Assembly (NCBI GenBank): GCA_037178625.1
Contig: CM074136.1
Span: 186,001-250,000, forward strand
DNA from: Skeletonema tropicum
Lineage: Eukaryota; Bacillariophyta; Thalassiosirophyceae; Thalassiosirales; Thalassiosiraceae
DNA: 64,000 nt
Direction: 5' to 3'
Position 1 is the first letter of the stretch. Each line of letters begins with the position of its first letter. Positions 20,780 through 31,267 of the stretch are shown piece by piece. The position numbers were made by a program, and so were the translations under genes. The notes beneath the pieces were generated by a model. That model was not told the origin of the DNA. It did no database searches and saw nothing but the letters and a program-made list of their open reading frames with translations.

Positions 20780-22354
20780 ATGAGCGAGAACGACAATATT
20801 CACAGACAATCAGCTGAAGCGCTGTTGGGAGAATTGGATAATTATTGTTCATCATCCTTGCTTTCAGAAGATGGCCTGCGTGAATTATTTGAGCGACATG
20901 GATTGACATCCATCAATAATATTGGCAATTTCAATTATGAATTCTTCCATTGGGCATGCCGCAATGATAGAGTCAACGAGGGAATAATTAGATGCCTTCT
21001 CGAATATTTTCCTCATGCTGCTAGGGCTAATGATTGTGGGTTTAATAGGTATGGGTGGTCGCCGCTCCATTTTGCATGCTACAGCAAAAGTGTGACACGG
21101 GGGATAATTCAACTACTCATCGATGCAGCTCCCGACTCTGTTCGCAGTGTGACCAATGACGGTACGATGCCTTTCCATGTTTTATGTGCTAACAATCGCA
21201 TGAACGAAACAGCGTCGATACAATTATTGAAGTTTCTTATCGAGAAGCACCCTGAAGCAGTACGACATGTTAGTAACAATGGCTATCTTCCAATTCACAT
21301 TGCTGCGAGTTGGTCAAAATCTCCTGACTTTTGCCGTGTGCTGATCGAAGCGTATCCTGGATCTGAGCGAATAGCCAATGCTCACGGCATACTACCTCTC
21401 CATCGTGCATGCGCACAAAACACTGTTGCCACAGTTCAATATTTGTACAAACTCTACCCCGATGCCGTCAATCATGAATCAACAAATGGATTGTACCCGA
21501 TTCACTCCGCAATAAAAGGCATGTCCCAGCAAGCTAACCCAGAAAGTGGCATTGAAACCGTGCAATTCCTGATGGATTGCGAACCCAATGTGATATTTCA
21601 GAAGCGTCGAGGAATGTCTCTGCTTGATTGGGCTTGTGAGCAGGAGTATGATGATTCAAATATAGATGCTGCTCTTGATGTCATCAAGGTAATTTATGAT
21701 GCACACCCAGAAGCTATTGAAGGCAATAGAATTGCGTCCAATATCCAACGCTATCACCAACAAGTGCAAGCATTCATCAGAAGCGAGTTAGTCTATGCTC
21801 GCCAAGCCAAAGATCACCGTCTGATGACAACACCTGATGGCAATGGACGACTCCCACTTCACAATGCAATTCAAAATAATGTCAGGCTTGGTTCAATTAA
21901 GTTGTTGGTCAAAGGCAGTCCTACCGCTTTACAGTCAACAGACAATGGCGGTGCATTACCCTTGCATATCGCATGTGAGCGTCACAATTCTGCCAATGTT
22001 ATTCAGTACTTGGTAGGACTGGATACATCGACTCTCACAGCTGTGGATAACGATGGAGACACTGCTCTCCATTATGCTTGCGGAGGTGCTAGATATGGAA
22101 CCATTGCGACATTGCTGGATAAGTATGACGCTGCATCAGTATCTAGAAGGAATGCTCACAACAAGCTTCCCATCGATCTACTTTGGGAAAGTGATGAAGT
22201 GGAGGATAGGGAGAGTGTCGAATACACAGAGAGTGTCTTTAGGCTCCTGAAGTCTTATCCTGAGACTCATTTAAACGACAGTGCAAAATTAGAAGCCAAC
22301 ACCGGTGGTTCTTCAACCGAGAATAAAAAGAAGAGAAAGTTGGGTGCAGTATGA
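20780..22354 (+). CDS. Ankyrin-repeat protein, intact
   Basis: A complete copy of the family, 524 residues from the ATG at 20780 (MSENDNIHRQ). The frame is open further up to 20618, but paralogues start with MSES, MSEG or MSDN at this point. Order: N-terminal block (SEDGLRELFERHG), about six ankyrin repeats, the linker with DAHPEAIEGN and VYARQAKDH, three or so more repeats, the conserved IDLLWESDEVEDRE and VFRLLKSYPE region, and a basic tail KKKRKLGAV that resembles a nuclear localisation signal. No membrane segment or enzyme domain. Its 3' half and 3' flank are duplicated downstream. Ankyrin repeats imply protein binding; the partner is unknown. Confidence 0.85.
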   Translation: MSENDNIHRQSAEALLGELDNYCSSSLLSEDGLRELFERHGLTSINNIGNFNYEFFHWACRNDRVNEGIIRCLLEYFPHAARANDCGFNRYGWSPLHFACYSKSVTRGIIQLLIDAAPDSVRSVTNDGTMPFHVLCANNRMNETASIQLLKFLIEKHPEAVRHVSNNGYLPIHIAASWSKSPDFCRVLIEAYPGSERIANAHGILPLHRACAQNTVATVQYLYKLYPDAVNHESTNGLYPIHSAIKGMSQQANPESGIETVQFLMDCEPNVIFQKRRGMSLLDWACEQEYDDSNIDAALDVIKVIYDAHPEAIEGNRIASNIQRYHQQVQAFIRSELVYARQAKDHRLMTTPDGNGRLPLHNAIQNNVRLGSIKLLVKGSPTALQSTDNGGALPLHIACERHNSANVIQYLVGLDTSTLTAVDNDGDTALHYACGGARYGTIATLLDKYDAASVSRRNAHNKLPIDLLWESDEVEDRESVEYTESVFRLLKSYPETHLNDSAKLEANTGGSSTENKKKRKLGAV

Positions 22355-22860
22355 ATGGAACAAGCGCATTTCCTCATGGTATCTTTTGCTTGTGTAAATG
22401 TATTTAGTGATTTGATTACCCTTTATGACACCTCTCAACAGCTTGTCCAAGACTTCACTCGTTCCTTCCATCTCAATCCATCATCAGTCTTCGTATCGGG
22501 GAAGGGAAGGCTCAATCGACACTGTTTACAGTTGCCTACTGCTACTGCTACTGCTACTGCTACTGCTACTGCTACTGCTACTGCTACTGCTACTGCTACT
22601 GCTACTGCTACTGCTACTGCTACTGCTACTGCTACTGCTACTGCTACTGCTACTGCTACTGCTACTGCTACTGCTACTGCTACTGCTACTGCTACTGCTA
22701 CTGCTACTGCTACTGCTACTGCTGACAAACATATGGCTTTATGTTGAAATCACCGATGCCAGCAGGGACATGATGCCAACCAGTTTGAGTCCAACTGCCT
22801 TCTTGGGTTCATCAATTCCAGTATGATTCCCATGAAAGACTTAGATCTTAGGTTATTTAG
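22355..22860 (+). repeat. 3'-flank module, copy 1
   Basis: Non-coding sequence after the intact ankyrin gene. It shares with 23110-23340 and 23905-24270 the blocks GTGTAAATGTATTTAGTGA, CTCGTTCCTTC, TCTCAATCCATCATCA and CGACACTGTTTACAG. Its end (22724-22830) is nearly identical to 24141-24250. It contains the expanded hexanucleotide tract. Frames read through it encode only Thr-Ala or leucine runs and are not genes. Confidence 0.7.
22536..22721 (+). repeat. Hexanucleotide tract, 31 copies of CTACTG
   Basis: A perfect, uninterrupted run of 186 bp. The equivalent place in the downstream module copy (near 24129-24143) has only about two units before the same GACAAACATA sequence. The tract therefore expanded after the duplication, or the other copy contracted. 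Confidence 0.95.
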
Positions 22861-22891
22861 CACACACGTGAGAAAGGAATGAGACAACGAC

Positions 22892-23050
22892 TATGATGCT
22901 GTATCTGTATCGAAGCGAAATGCTCACAAAACGCTTCCTATCGATCTTCTTTGGGAGGAGAGCGATGCAGTGGAAGAGAGGGAGAGTGCCGAATACATCG
23001 AGAGTGTTTTTAGGCTTTTGAAGGCTTATCCTGAGACGATTATTAACTGA
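22892..23050 (+). pseudogene. C-terminal ankyrin-gene fragment
   Basis: 53 codons matching the end of the family (YDAVSVSKRNAHKTLPIDLL, then VFRLLKAYPETIIN) and a stop at 23050. It has no start and no repeats before it; it follows directly on module copy 1. After the stop, out-of-frame remains of the basic tail can be seen. Confidence 0.75.
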
Positions 23051-23109
23051 AATGCAACAAGGCAACGCAGCAAACCAAGACAGGTGGCTATTCGTCTCAG
23101 AATCAATAG

Positions 23110-23340
23110 AAGAGAAAGTTGTTTGCAGAATGAGTGAATGGTCATGCTGCAGGTACACTTCTACGTATCTTGAGAGCAAATGTATTACCTCGTGATATCT
23201 TTTCTAGTGTAAATGTATTTAGTGACCTGATTACCCTTTATGACACCGCTCAACTTGTGCATAACTTCATCGCTCCTTCCATCTCAATCCATCATCAACC
23301 TTCAGGGGAGGGAAGGCGCAATCGACACTGTTTACAGTCT
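23110..23340 (+). repeat. 3'-flank module, copy 2
   Basis: Carries the shared blocks of the module (GTGTAAATGTATTTAGTGA, TCTCAATCCATCATCA, CGACACTGTTTACAG). It ends exactly where ankyrin coding sequence resumes (ATCAGCGAGTTAGTC), so it marks a duplication breakpoint. Confidence 0.65.
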
Positions 23341-23871
23341 ATCAGCGAGTTAGTCTATGCTCGCCAAGCCAAAGATCATCGTCTGATGATGACACCTGAT
23401 GGCAATGGACAACTCCCGCTGCACAAAGCACTTCATAACAATGCTAGGCTTGGCTCGATCAAACTGCTGGTGAAAGGCAATCCTTCTGCGATTAGAAATA
23501 TCGATGATAGCGGTGCATTACCTCTGCATATTGCGTGTCAGCATCACAAATCTGCTAATGTTGTTCAGTACTTGGTAGGACTTGACACATCGACTCTCGC
23601 AGCTGTGGATAACGATGGAAACACCGCTCTCCATTATGCTTGCCAAGGTGCTAGACATGAAATCATTGCGATATTGCTGGATAAGTATGACGCTGCATCA
23701 GTATCTAGAAGGAATGCTCACAACAAGCTTCCCATCGATCTACTTTGGGAAAGTGATGAAGTGGAGGATAGGGAAAACATCGAATACACAGAGAGTGTCT
23801 TTAGGCTCCTGAAGTCTTATCCTGAGACTCATTTGAACTACAACGCATTGCAACAGGCCAATACTGAATGA
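23341..23871 (+). pseudogene. 3' half of an ankyrin gene, tandem duplicate
   Basis: The frame matches the last third of the gene at 20.8 kb, from SELVYARQAKDH through LPLHIACQHHKSANV and IDLLWESDEVEDRE to PETHLNYNALQQ, with a stop at 23871. The basic tail follows out of frame (AAGAAGAGGAAGTTGGG after the stop). The frame is open upstream to 23134, but that part is 3'-flank module and not family sequence. A TTTACAG just before the junction could act as a splice acceptor, but no upstream exon is evident. Confidence 0.75.
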
Positions 23872-23904
23872 AAAGAAGAGGAAGTTGGGTGCAGTGTGAG
23901 AGAA

Positions 23905-24270
23905 TGAAATGGTTCATGCTGCGCAGGTACACTTCTTATTTCTGATAGCAAGCGAATTCCTTCAGATAATTTTTTTTGGTGTAAATGTTTTTAGTGATTT
24001 GATTACCCTGTATGGCACCGCTCAACTTGTCCAAGACTTCACTCGTTCCTTCAATCTCAATCCATCATCAGTCTTTACGGAAGGGAAGGTGCAATCGACA
24101 CTGTTTACAGTTACAGTCTCCACCTATTGTACTGCTACTGCTGACAAACATACGGCTTTATGTTGAAATCACCGATGCCAGCAGGGACATGATGCCAACC
24201 AGTTTGAGTCCAACTGCCTTCTTGGGTTCATCAATTCCAGTATGATTCGTGTGAAGACTTAGATCTTACG
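23905..24270 (+). repeat. 3'-flank module, copy 3
   Basis: The fullest copy of the module without the long hexanucleotide run. It serves as a reference for the empty site of the transposon at 34.9 kb, because it contains TATGGCACCGCTCAAC and AAGACTTCACTCG in the uninterrupted order. Confidence 0.65.
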
Positions 24271-24475
24271 TTATTTAGTACACACGTAGAAAAGAATGAG
24301 ACAACGAGTGGCGTGCGGTTGCTTGCGAGAAAGGAGCGTTTTGAAAAATAACGGCTCAAAATAAAATGGCGATAAGTACCCTTGTTGGCCGGCGATGTCG
24401 ATGATCATTGGTTGAGCGAGCATGATGCGATGTGTCCTCGCATAGATCGATACTAATACTAAAGGCAGCAACACC

Positions 24476-25795
24476 ATGGTGCTTATCAAAGAGGAGGAGG
24501 CCTCTTCTACGTCGCCTGACCTCTCTCAGATGTCCCCTCTGCCGTCTCTCGAGCTTGAGGCCACCGGCTCGTCCTCTTCGGATGATCTATCATCCACCGA
24601 CGAAATTCCTACTTCGTCGTTGACTTGTGAATATAAACCCGCCTCTCGTTTGACAGATGCACTCTGCTCTGAGAAGAATGAATCGCATCATAACGAAGTG
24701 CATGAACATAAAGATGACGAACCAACCGCCAAATTGTGGTCGGGCTCGATGTTGAGCGGCTACTCATTTATCTGTCGGCTATCGATTGTGCTCGTTGTAA
24801 TTATTTCTTGGTATTACGCATATGAAAAGAACCGTGACACTGAACAGCAGAAGGAGATTTTACAATACAATGACGAACAAGATCTTTGGTCAACTGGTGA
24901 CACTGAACGGCATAAGGATGAGGAAATAATTTTACAATCCAAGGAACATCAAGAAGAAGATCCGTGGACCAAATGGGGAGAAGGCTTCGACTTTGACAAG
25001 CCACGAAATTTTTGGATGCCAGATGAAGATCTTCCACAAGACATTGCTAACGATTTGCAATCTCCCAACGAGGAGGTTCAAAGAGAGGCAATGATTCGAC
25101 GATATCTTGATCCTTCCAAGTGGGATACTTTTGACTATTGGGAAATCTATCATTACTTTGCATGTGACAAGTTGTTGTACGCTTCAGCACCTCGGCCAGT
25201 TTGGAGTGAGCAACTGTTTAGAGATACACGTGATTTCTATCATGACTTTGTCGAGAATGATGATACACCATTCATTGGACTGTTCCGATCTACCTATCAG
25301 GCGAATGAGGATGTTGTGTATGACATGAGTCAAAATGCCGTACCGTATCTAAGTGGAGGGGACAAGGGCCGTGGGTTAAAGGCAGCAAGGGATATCAAAG
25401 AGGGCGATGTGATCTTCAAATCTACCAACAACACAATCATCTTTAACGATGGGCATACAATGCGAAAGTTCCTTTTTGCCATGAATGACCGCTTCTCTGA
25501 TCCAGGTATGGTGTGTGACATTTTGATTTGGGCTTGGGTCCAAGATATGGAAGGTGAGATACCTTTTGCGGGTGTTGTGGATTTGGATAATGGAAATTTA
25601 TTGAACGATTATGCGCTTGAAGCATACTATGGTGATAACCAAGGAGAGACGATTCAGGAATACTCTGCAAATATACGATGTAATAGTACTGGTTTGAGAT
25701 GCTATGCAAGCAAAGATATTGCAATGGGAGAGGAGATGTTGGGTAATTATGCTGATTTTGTTTCGAATTTTGCTTGGGCAGACTTGGGGCTGTGA
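24476..25795 (+). CDS. Membrane-anchored SET-like protein
   Basis: 439 residues in one exon. A Ser/Glu-rich, probably disordered N-terminus precedes one transmembrane segment at about 96-115 (SFICRLSIVLVVIISWYYAY). A charged region leads to a C-terminal domain from about residue 290. The phrase GGDKGRGLKAARDIKEGDVIF matches the opening of SET domains, and LRCYASKDIAMGEEMLGNYADF matches the closing motif with its conserved Tyr. SET domains transfer methyl groups from S-adenosylmethionine to lysines, but the catalytic NH motif of histone methyltransferases is not obvious, so activity is uncertain. The anchor suggests action at a membrane rather than on chromatin. It converges with the minus-strand wall-protein gene. 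Confidence 0.7.
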   Translation: MVLIKEEEASSTSPDLSQMSPLPSLELEATGSSSSDDLSSTDEIPTSSLTCEYKPASRLTDALCSEKNESHHNEVHEHKDDEPTAKLWSGSMLSGYSFICRLSIVLVVIISWYYAYEKNRDTEQQKEILQYNDEQDLWSTGDTERHKDEEIILQSKEHQEEDPWTKWGEGFDFDKPRNFWMPDEDLPQDIANDLQSPNEEVQREAMIRRYLDPSKWDTFDYWEIYHYFACDKLLYASAPRPVWSEQLFRDTRDFYHDFVENDDTPFIGLFRSTYQANEDVVYDMSQNAVPYLSGGDKGRGLKAARDIKEGDVIFKSTNNTIIFNDGHTMRKFLFAMNDRFSDPGMVCDILIWAWVQDMEGEIPFAGVVDLDNGNLLNDYALEAYYGDNQGETIQEYSANIRCNSTGLRCYASKDIAMGEEMLGNYADFVSNFAWADLGL

Positions 25796-25946
25796 GGCGT
25801 GAGCACGTACTGATCACAAAGCAATTAGGTAGAAAGAAAATTAGGATTGACGAAGATGTAAACTAAACAACACATGAGTATATGTCTACTTATGCTGCTA
25901 TCATAAGTATGAATGACGAAGATGCTGTTGACACTTATGAATAGTT

Positions 25947-28900
25947 TCACACTTGCTCCCAAAAAGTGGAGCCAAACAATATTGATATGGCTATCGTTGT
26001 TGTCAACAGAAAAAATCGTGATACAGAACTTGAAGCAGCACCAGATGATTTGGCTGCTTCCTGCTGATTCTGCCACTTTTTTTGAGCCCAGCTTTTCATC
26101 TTGTTGTACTCTTCCATCGACATTTCTCCTGAATCACCATTTGACTTTGAAGGCGGCTTGATAGTTTGACGCTTTGCGCCTTTGGATGATTTGGTACTTT
26201 GAGTCGACTCTTTTGAAGAATGGCTGGGTGATGTCGAGTCACCACCCTTCCCTGAGCTGCTCGTCTTCTTGCCATGTCCTTTTCCACTGCTCGACTTTCC
26301 AGCAGACGAAACAGAAGAGCTGCTTGATGGGTCTGAGCCCTTGCTAACTTGCCAAGCTGGGTCTACCCACACTCCTCCAGGAAGAGAAGTAGTGGACTTC
26401 CACCAGTCATCGGATTCTTCTGGCTTGTACGACTTCGCTGACACTGATACTGACACCGGTCTCTTCTCATTGCCAGCACTCCAACCAACGTCGCTACTAC
26501 TGTACGACATGGACATGGACATGGATGCATCGCCACCCAAGCTGCCTCCTTTCTTCTTCTTTGATGACTTTGCCTTGGAAGCTTTGCTCTTACCATTCTT
26601 ACCATGAACATACATTGGTCTATCCCATTTGAATCTATCATTCGACGATGAACTATCCCATCTCCCCCACTTGCCACCCCAGCTAAAGTTATCTGACTGG
26701 TCATTACTTCCCCAGCCGGAACTGCCCCATCCATTATTTGAGAATGATAGCCAATCGCCACCCGATTCAGGAATCCACCTCATGGGTCGCGAATAAGATT
26801 TGGATGTTTTGGATTTGAAAGCTTTGGCAGCATGGGTATAGATATTATCTTCTGATGATGATGGCCATTTTCCTGAGGGAGGGCGACCATCAGGCTTACT
26901 TGGACCTGAGGGAGGGCGATCAGGATTACTTGGACCTGAGGGAGGAGCTGCTGGATCCGGGGTAGTTGTTGGTGTTGGAGCTAAAGTAGGTTCAATTGTT
27001 GGTTCTACGTTGGGTGATGGAGTGGTGGGCAAATCTTCGACTTCCGACGGACTGAGTGTAGGTTCAGCCGTCGGGTTAGCAGTTGGTTCCTCAGTCGTCG
27101 GATTGAGTGTAGGTTCCTCCGTCGGATCAAGAGTGGGAGTCTTGGTGGGGAAATCCGTCGGGTTATCAGTTGGTCTAGGAGTCGTTGGGGACATGGTTGG
27201 AGATATTGTAGGAGTCTCCTGAAGGACCAAAGAAACCCAATATTCGTTAGCCTAAAATACTGATGTGTGCGTGACGAGAACAAATCATCAACTCCATTGT
27301 CACATATATCTACTACTTACCGTAGGTCTCCCAGTCGTTGGGGTCATGGTTGGAGATATTGTAGGATTGTCCTGAAGGATCAAAGAAACAAGATTAGTTA
27401 GCCTAAACTTATGTGTGTGGGTCACGAAAACAAATCATCATCTCCAGTGTCAAGTAACATAAGTACTACTCACCGTCGGACTCCTTATAGGGCTCTCCGT
27501 TGGGCTCAGTGTAGGGCCCAGCGTTGGTGACTCCTATATGAATGAGGAAAAGAACAAGTTCTTTCGTTAGCCAATGTGTGCGTTAGGAAAAAAAATCACC
27601 AATTCGATTGTCAAGCAGCACAAGTACTACTTACCGTAGGGCTCAGTGTAGGACTCTGTGTTGGTGACATCTAAAGAATAAAAGAGGGCAGTACCATAAA
27701 TGCATTAGCACTGAATATCTTCAACTCAACAAAAAAATCGTCATCTTCCCCTTGTCAACATACTACTTACCGTAGGGCTCAGTGTAGGGCTCGTCGTTGG
27801 TAAAAGCTGAAGAAGAAAGAAAGGGCAGAACAAGTTTCATTAGCACTGAACGTTTAAACTCGACAAAATGTCAACTCCAATGTCAACATACTACTTACCG
27901 TAGGGCTTCTTGAAGGGCTCTTTGATGGTGAGCTCTAAATAAAGAACAAAAGGGGGAAAACAAATCTCATTAGCCACAAATATGAATATCATGTGCATTA
28001 CAGAATGATCATCTTTAACAACTCAACAAATCATCAACTCCATTTTGTGTTGACGACATAATACACACTACTTACAGAAGGGCTCGCCGAAGGTTTCGAT
28101 GAAGGGGATCCCGAAGGGAATCTTGAAGGTTTCGAGGAAGGCAAATCCGTGGGACTAAATGTAGGAAATACCGGATTCAAATACGGCAGTTCCACATAAA
28201 ATATTTTGACAACTCCATCTGTATTCGGCAGGTCAGTCAGTTTGGGTGTCCATGTGTAGACAAAATCCACCCAATGGTTGCCAGGAGTTAATGGAATGAC
28301 CAAATTCTTTGTGGTTGTTTGTGGAGTGGTGATACTGCCAGCTGTAGCTACTACTCCATCTATCATTATCTGAAAAAGTTGTCCATTGGTTTCGCTAACG
28401 TTTGCAGTAAAGGAGACTATCATATCTCCACCTGCAAATACATCACCAGCGTTGCTCCCACCACAGACATGTAACGTTGATTTGGACCACCGTTCATCCT
28501 GAGCGCCGTTGAAATTAGGACTTTGCAGAAAGTAAGTTTCTCTTTCTTGATTCGACCGCTGTACCTTCCAGGGCACACCATTTTCACTCGCATAGGAGGT
28601 CCAAAATGAATAATCTTGTGGCCATTCATTGTCAAGATTGGCGCTAGGAGGAGGCGGACCAAAGATGAATGGATTGGGTTCCATATATACGCAGTCTACA
28701 CTAGGTCTATTCGATGGCAGCATTGAAGGAGATTGTGATGGTTTTTCTTTATTTGAAGGTTGTAGTGAAACTGAAGGGGAGTTTGAAGGTTCAGAAGAGA
28801 TCGATGGATTCATCGATGGCTGCAATGAAGGTGTCGCTGAGGGATTCGACGTCGGTTGTCTTGACGGTTTAAACGATTCTGAGGGTTCGTTCGACGGAGG

Positions 28901-30403
28901 TATTGACGGTCCTAATGAAACGGATGGCTGTGACGAAGGTGCGGAGGATATACACTTGCATGCAGCATTGCCGCTGTTGCAGCATTTACCATCCTGATCG
29001 TTACACTCATTATTTCCGATAGCTGCAGAAACAGTATTGTACGAGCACGAAAAAGGTTAGGATTGGCAAGTCTTTCGTAAAGGGTGGTAGTGGTAGAAAA
29101 ATTAGCTTGACTCACTTTTTGTATTGCCGCAGCACGCATAAGGTCCATTGCTGTTGAAGGATTAAAATCGCTTGTTAGAAATGTATAATTTTGAAAAGCT
29201 ATCAAGCTAGTTTGGTGACAATACTCACCAGCTGTCGGCACCGATAATCCCCTTGTTTCCGTAGCAAGCGTGATCCCCATTGCTGCAATGGGATAAAATT
29301 TCATGTGAGAAGAAGAACAAAAAAAATACATGCAAAGAATGTGGACAGTTGTACATACCAACTATTTTTTGAGGGGAAATTAGAACTCGCGAATTCGTTC
29401 AGAGCAATACTGTTTTCATTTTCTGCACATGCTTGTGGCCCATTGCTATGATATATGATGTCGATGATAAAACGGCATAAATGAGAGATTGCACACCAAT
29501 TAATGTCGTTGCGTCGAAATGGAAAAGGATGCAAAGAACGTACCAACTTTCGTCAAAAATTTCACCTTTATTATTATTGCATGCTTTCTCGTCATTATTG
29601 CCAGTGCCACTGTTGCTGTTGAACAAGCAAGATGTGAATGTGAGCGCAAGAAGTAATAAATGTTTGTATGAATTACGAGAAGGAAACAAATAATGCACAT
29701 ACCAACTGCCGTTGCCAATATCGTTATTGTTATTAGAGCAAGCTTCCCTGGTAGTGCTAATTGAAAGTTGTGAAAGTGTCGAAAGATTAGAGGTATGAGA
29801 GACAAAAAGAGCATGAGCACAGCACAAGTACAAGTACAAGTACAAAGCATGAATATACGACTATGTATAGTATTGGCCAGTTTCCAACAAGGTACACACT
29901 CACCAGCTGTTGTTTCCTATCTTTCCTTTATTGTTTTCGCAAACACCTTTGACACCTACACCAGCACAGAAGAGCTCAGACCTACATGAATTGGTGCCAA
30001 TTGATTCGCCTGTTCCAAATTAGAGCAGAGATCAATAATGTGATTAGTGTCAAAGAGCAAAATTATATATCCTGTAGAAACCGTACCTACATCACTCACC
30101 TTCTGATTTTTTACAGGCAAAACATCCCTTGCAACTCCCATTTCCTATTTCACTCGTAGCATCTTCACAAGCCTCAGACACAGTAGGTGGGATCATGGGA
30201 GTACGTGGGACGCAATTTTCAAAACTTGGCGCACTGCTCTGGGAGGGCACCTCCGATGGCACACTAGACTTTGACGGCTCACTACTTTCCGAGGGATTCA
30301 CTGAGGGTACAAACGAAGGCTTGGGTGATGGTTCAGGTGCAGCATATGCTCCAGTGGAGTAGAGAGCAGCAAGACTGAAAGCATGATATTTCCGAGTTTT
30401 CAT
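25947..30403 (-). CDS. Secreted multi-domain wall-type protein, 14 exons
   Basis: Exons: 30403-30100, 30009-29904, 29756-29703, 29615-29544, 29445-29359, 29282-29229, 29150-29116, 29022-28076, 27934-27899, 27806-27771, 27670-27635, 27533-27474, 27371-27321, 27218-25947. All have GT-AG borders and matching phases, giving 1049 residues. Order: signal peptide (AFSLAALYSTGAYA), a PS-rich stalk, six small exons with a Cys-rich unit (ACxNN...IGNGSC), more PS repeats, a domain of about 170 residues starting VDCVYMEPNPF, SPT-repeat micro-exons, a Trp/Gly region (GWGSSGWGSNDQS), a Lys/Ser region (SKASKAKSSKKKKGG), and a C-terminal hydrophobic tail that could be a membrane or GPI anchor. WG- plus KS-rich composition recalls diatom cingulins and silaffins; this is an inference. 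Its 3' part mirrors the gene at 31.3 kb. Confidence 0.75.
25972..28740 (-). repeat. Left arm of the inverted duplication
   Basis: Nearly identical, in opposite orientation, to 31571-34397. Exons and introns both match; even the intron-internal phrases (for example GTTCAGTGCTAATGAAACTT) are kept. Outside the arms similarity ends abruptly: at the 5' side within the PS repeats, and at the 3' side within the last 15 codons, where the C-termini differ. Confidence 0.85.
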
Positions 30404-31267
30404 GATGTTTTTGCTCGTCTATTGCATTTGTTTCTTTCCTCCTGTCTCTCTACCGCCGCCCGCTCTATAGAAATCGATCTTATATGCTAGGTTTGATTTT
30501 TGAATTATTTGTTTTGTCAGCTTCAGTCTTATGGCCTTTGAAATAGAAGCCAGGGTTCTTTCTCTTCCTCTCCGCAATATTGTCGTATGCCTTAGCCAGT
30601 ATTTTGTATTGTGTTCTTCCTTTTTAATATTTTATTTTATCTCGTGGCACTTCACAGGACGAATATTATCAACGCACGTGTTCAGAGATAGATTGATGGT
30701 TGATGATACCAACTCTCGCTGCTGCAGAGACAGAGTAAAATCAATATACAATTACGCATAAAATGCAACAAAGCACTATATTGAATCATCTTGCCACCTT
30801 GAACGGAATTTAAGTGATGTGTTTCCAAAATCATACATAGGGATTGGTACATAAAAACTTCCCCCCGACAAATTTGGTCTTGCTTTGCCGTTCATAAGGA
30901 AGAGTGGGAGCCGTTCAGCCGTTCAGGTCCTCAAGGTGGGCTCTTCCGACAAAAAGGGGGACACGATATGATGCATGATATGCCTCTTTATCAAAGAATA
31001 TAGCTATTGGATTGTACAGTGGAGTAATATTGTTGCAGTGAAATCATAGAAGTTTACCGTCGTTTCATTCCCTTTTGCGGTCGTCGGCGTGTTGCGTGTT
31101 TTTCAAATATTTTGAACAGTTGTCAAGAGAGGCAGGTTGAGAAACAAAACAATAATTGCAGTTACGTTGACAGATATCAATAAACATAGAGACGACGATT
31201 TCTCTGAATCAGAGAACAGAGGGGGGAAGCAGAAGCAATACGAACGCAACAACAAAAGTAGATAACC
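30404..31267. other. Divergent promoter region of the two wall-type genes
   Basis: The 860 bp between the start codons of the two divergent genes. It is not part of the inverted repeat. I see no gene or clear motif; both promoters must lie here. Confidence 0.5.

Noticed and set aside
22355..22826. Open frames of 97-133 codons on both strands across the hexanucleotide tract
   Set aside because: They consist of Thr-Ala, Leu, Ser or Val-Ala runs that follow from the repeat, and the module copies lacking the tract have no such frame.
23134..23340. In-frame extension upstream of the 3'-half ankyrin copy
   Set aside because: It coincides with the 3'-flank module, which is non-coding in the other copies.
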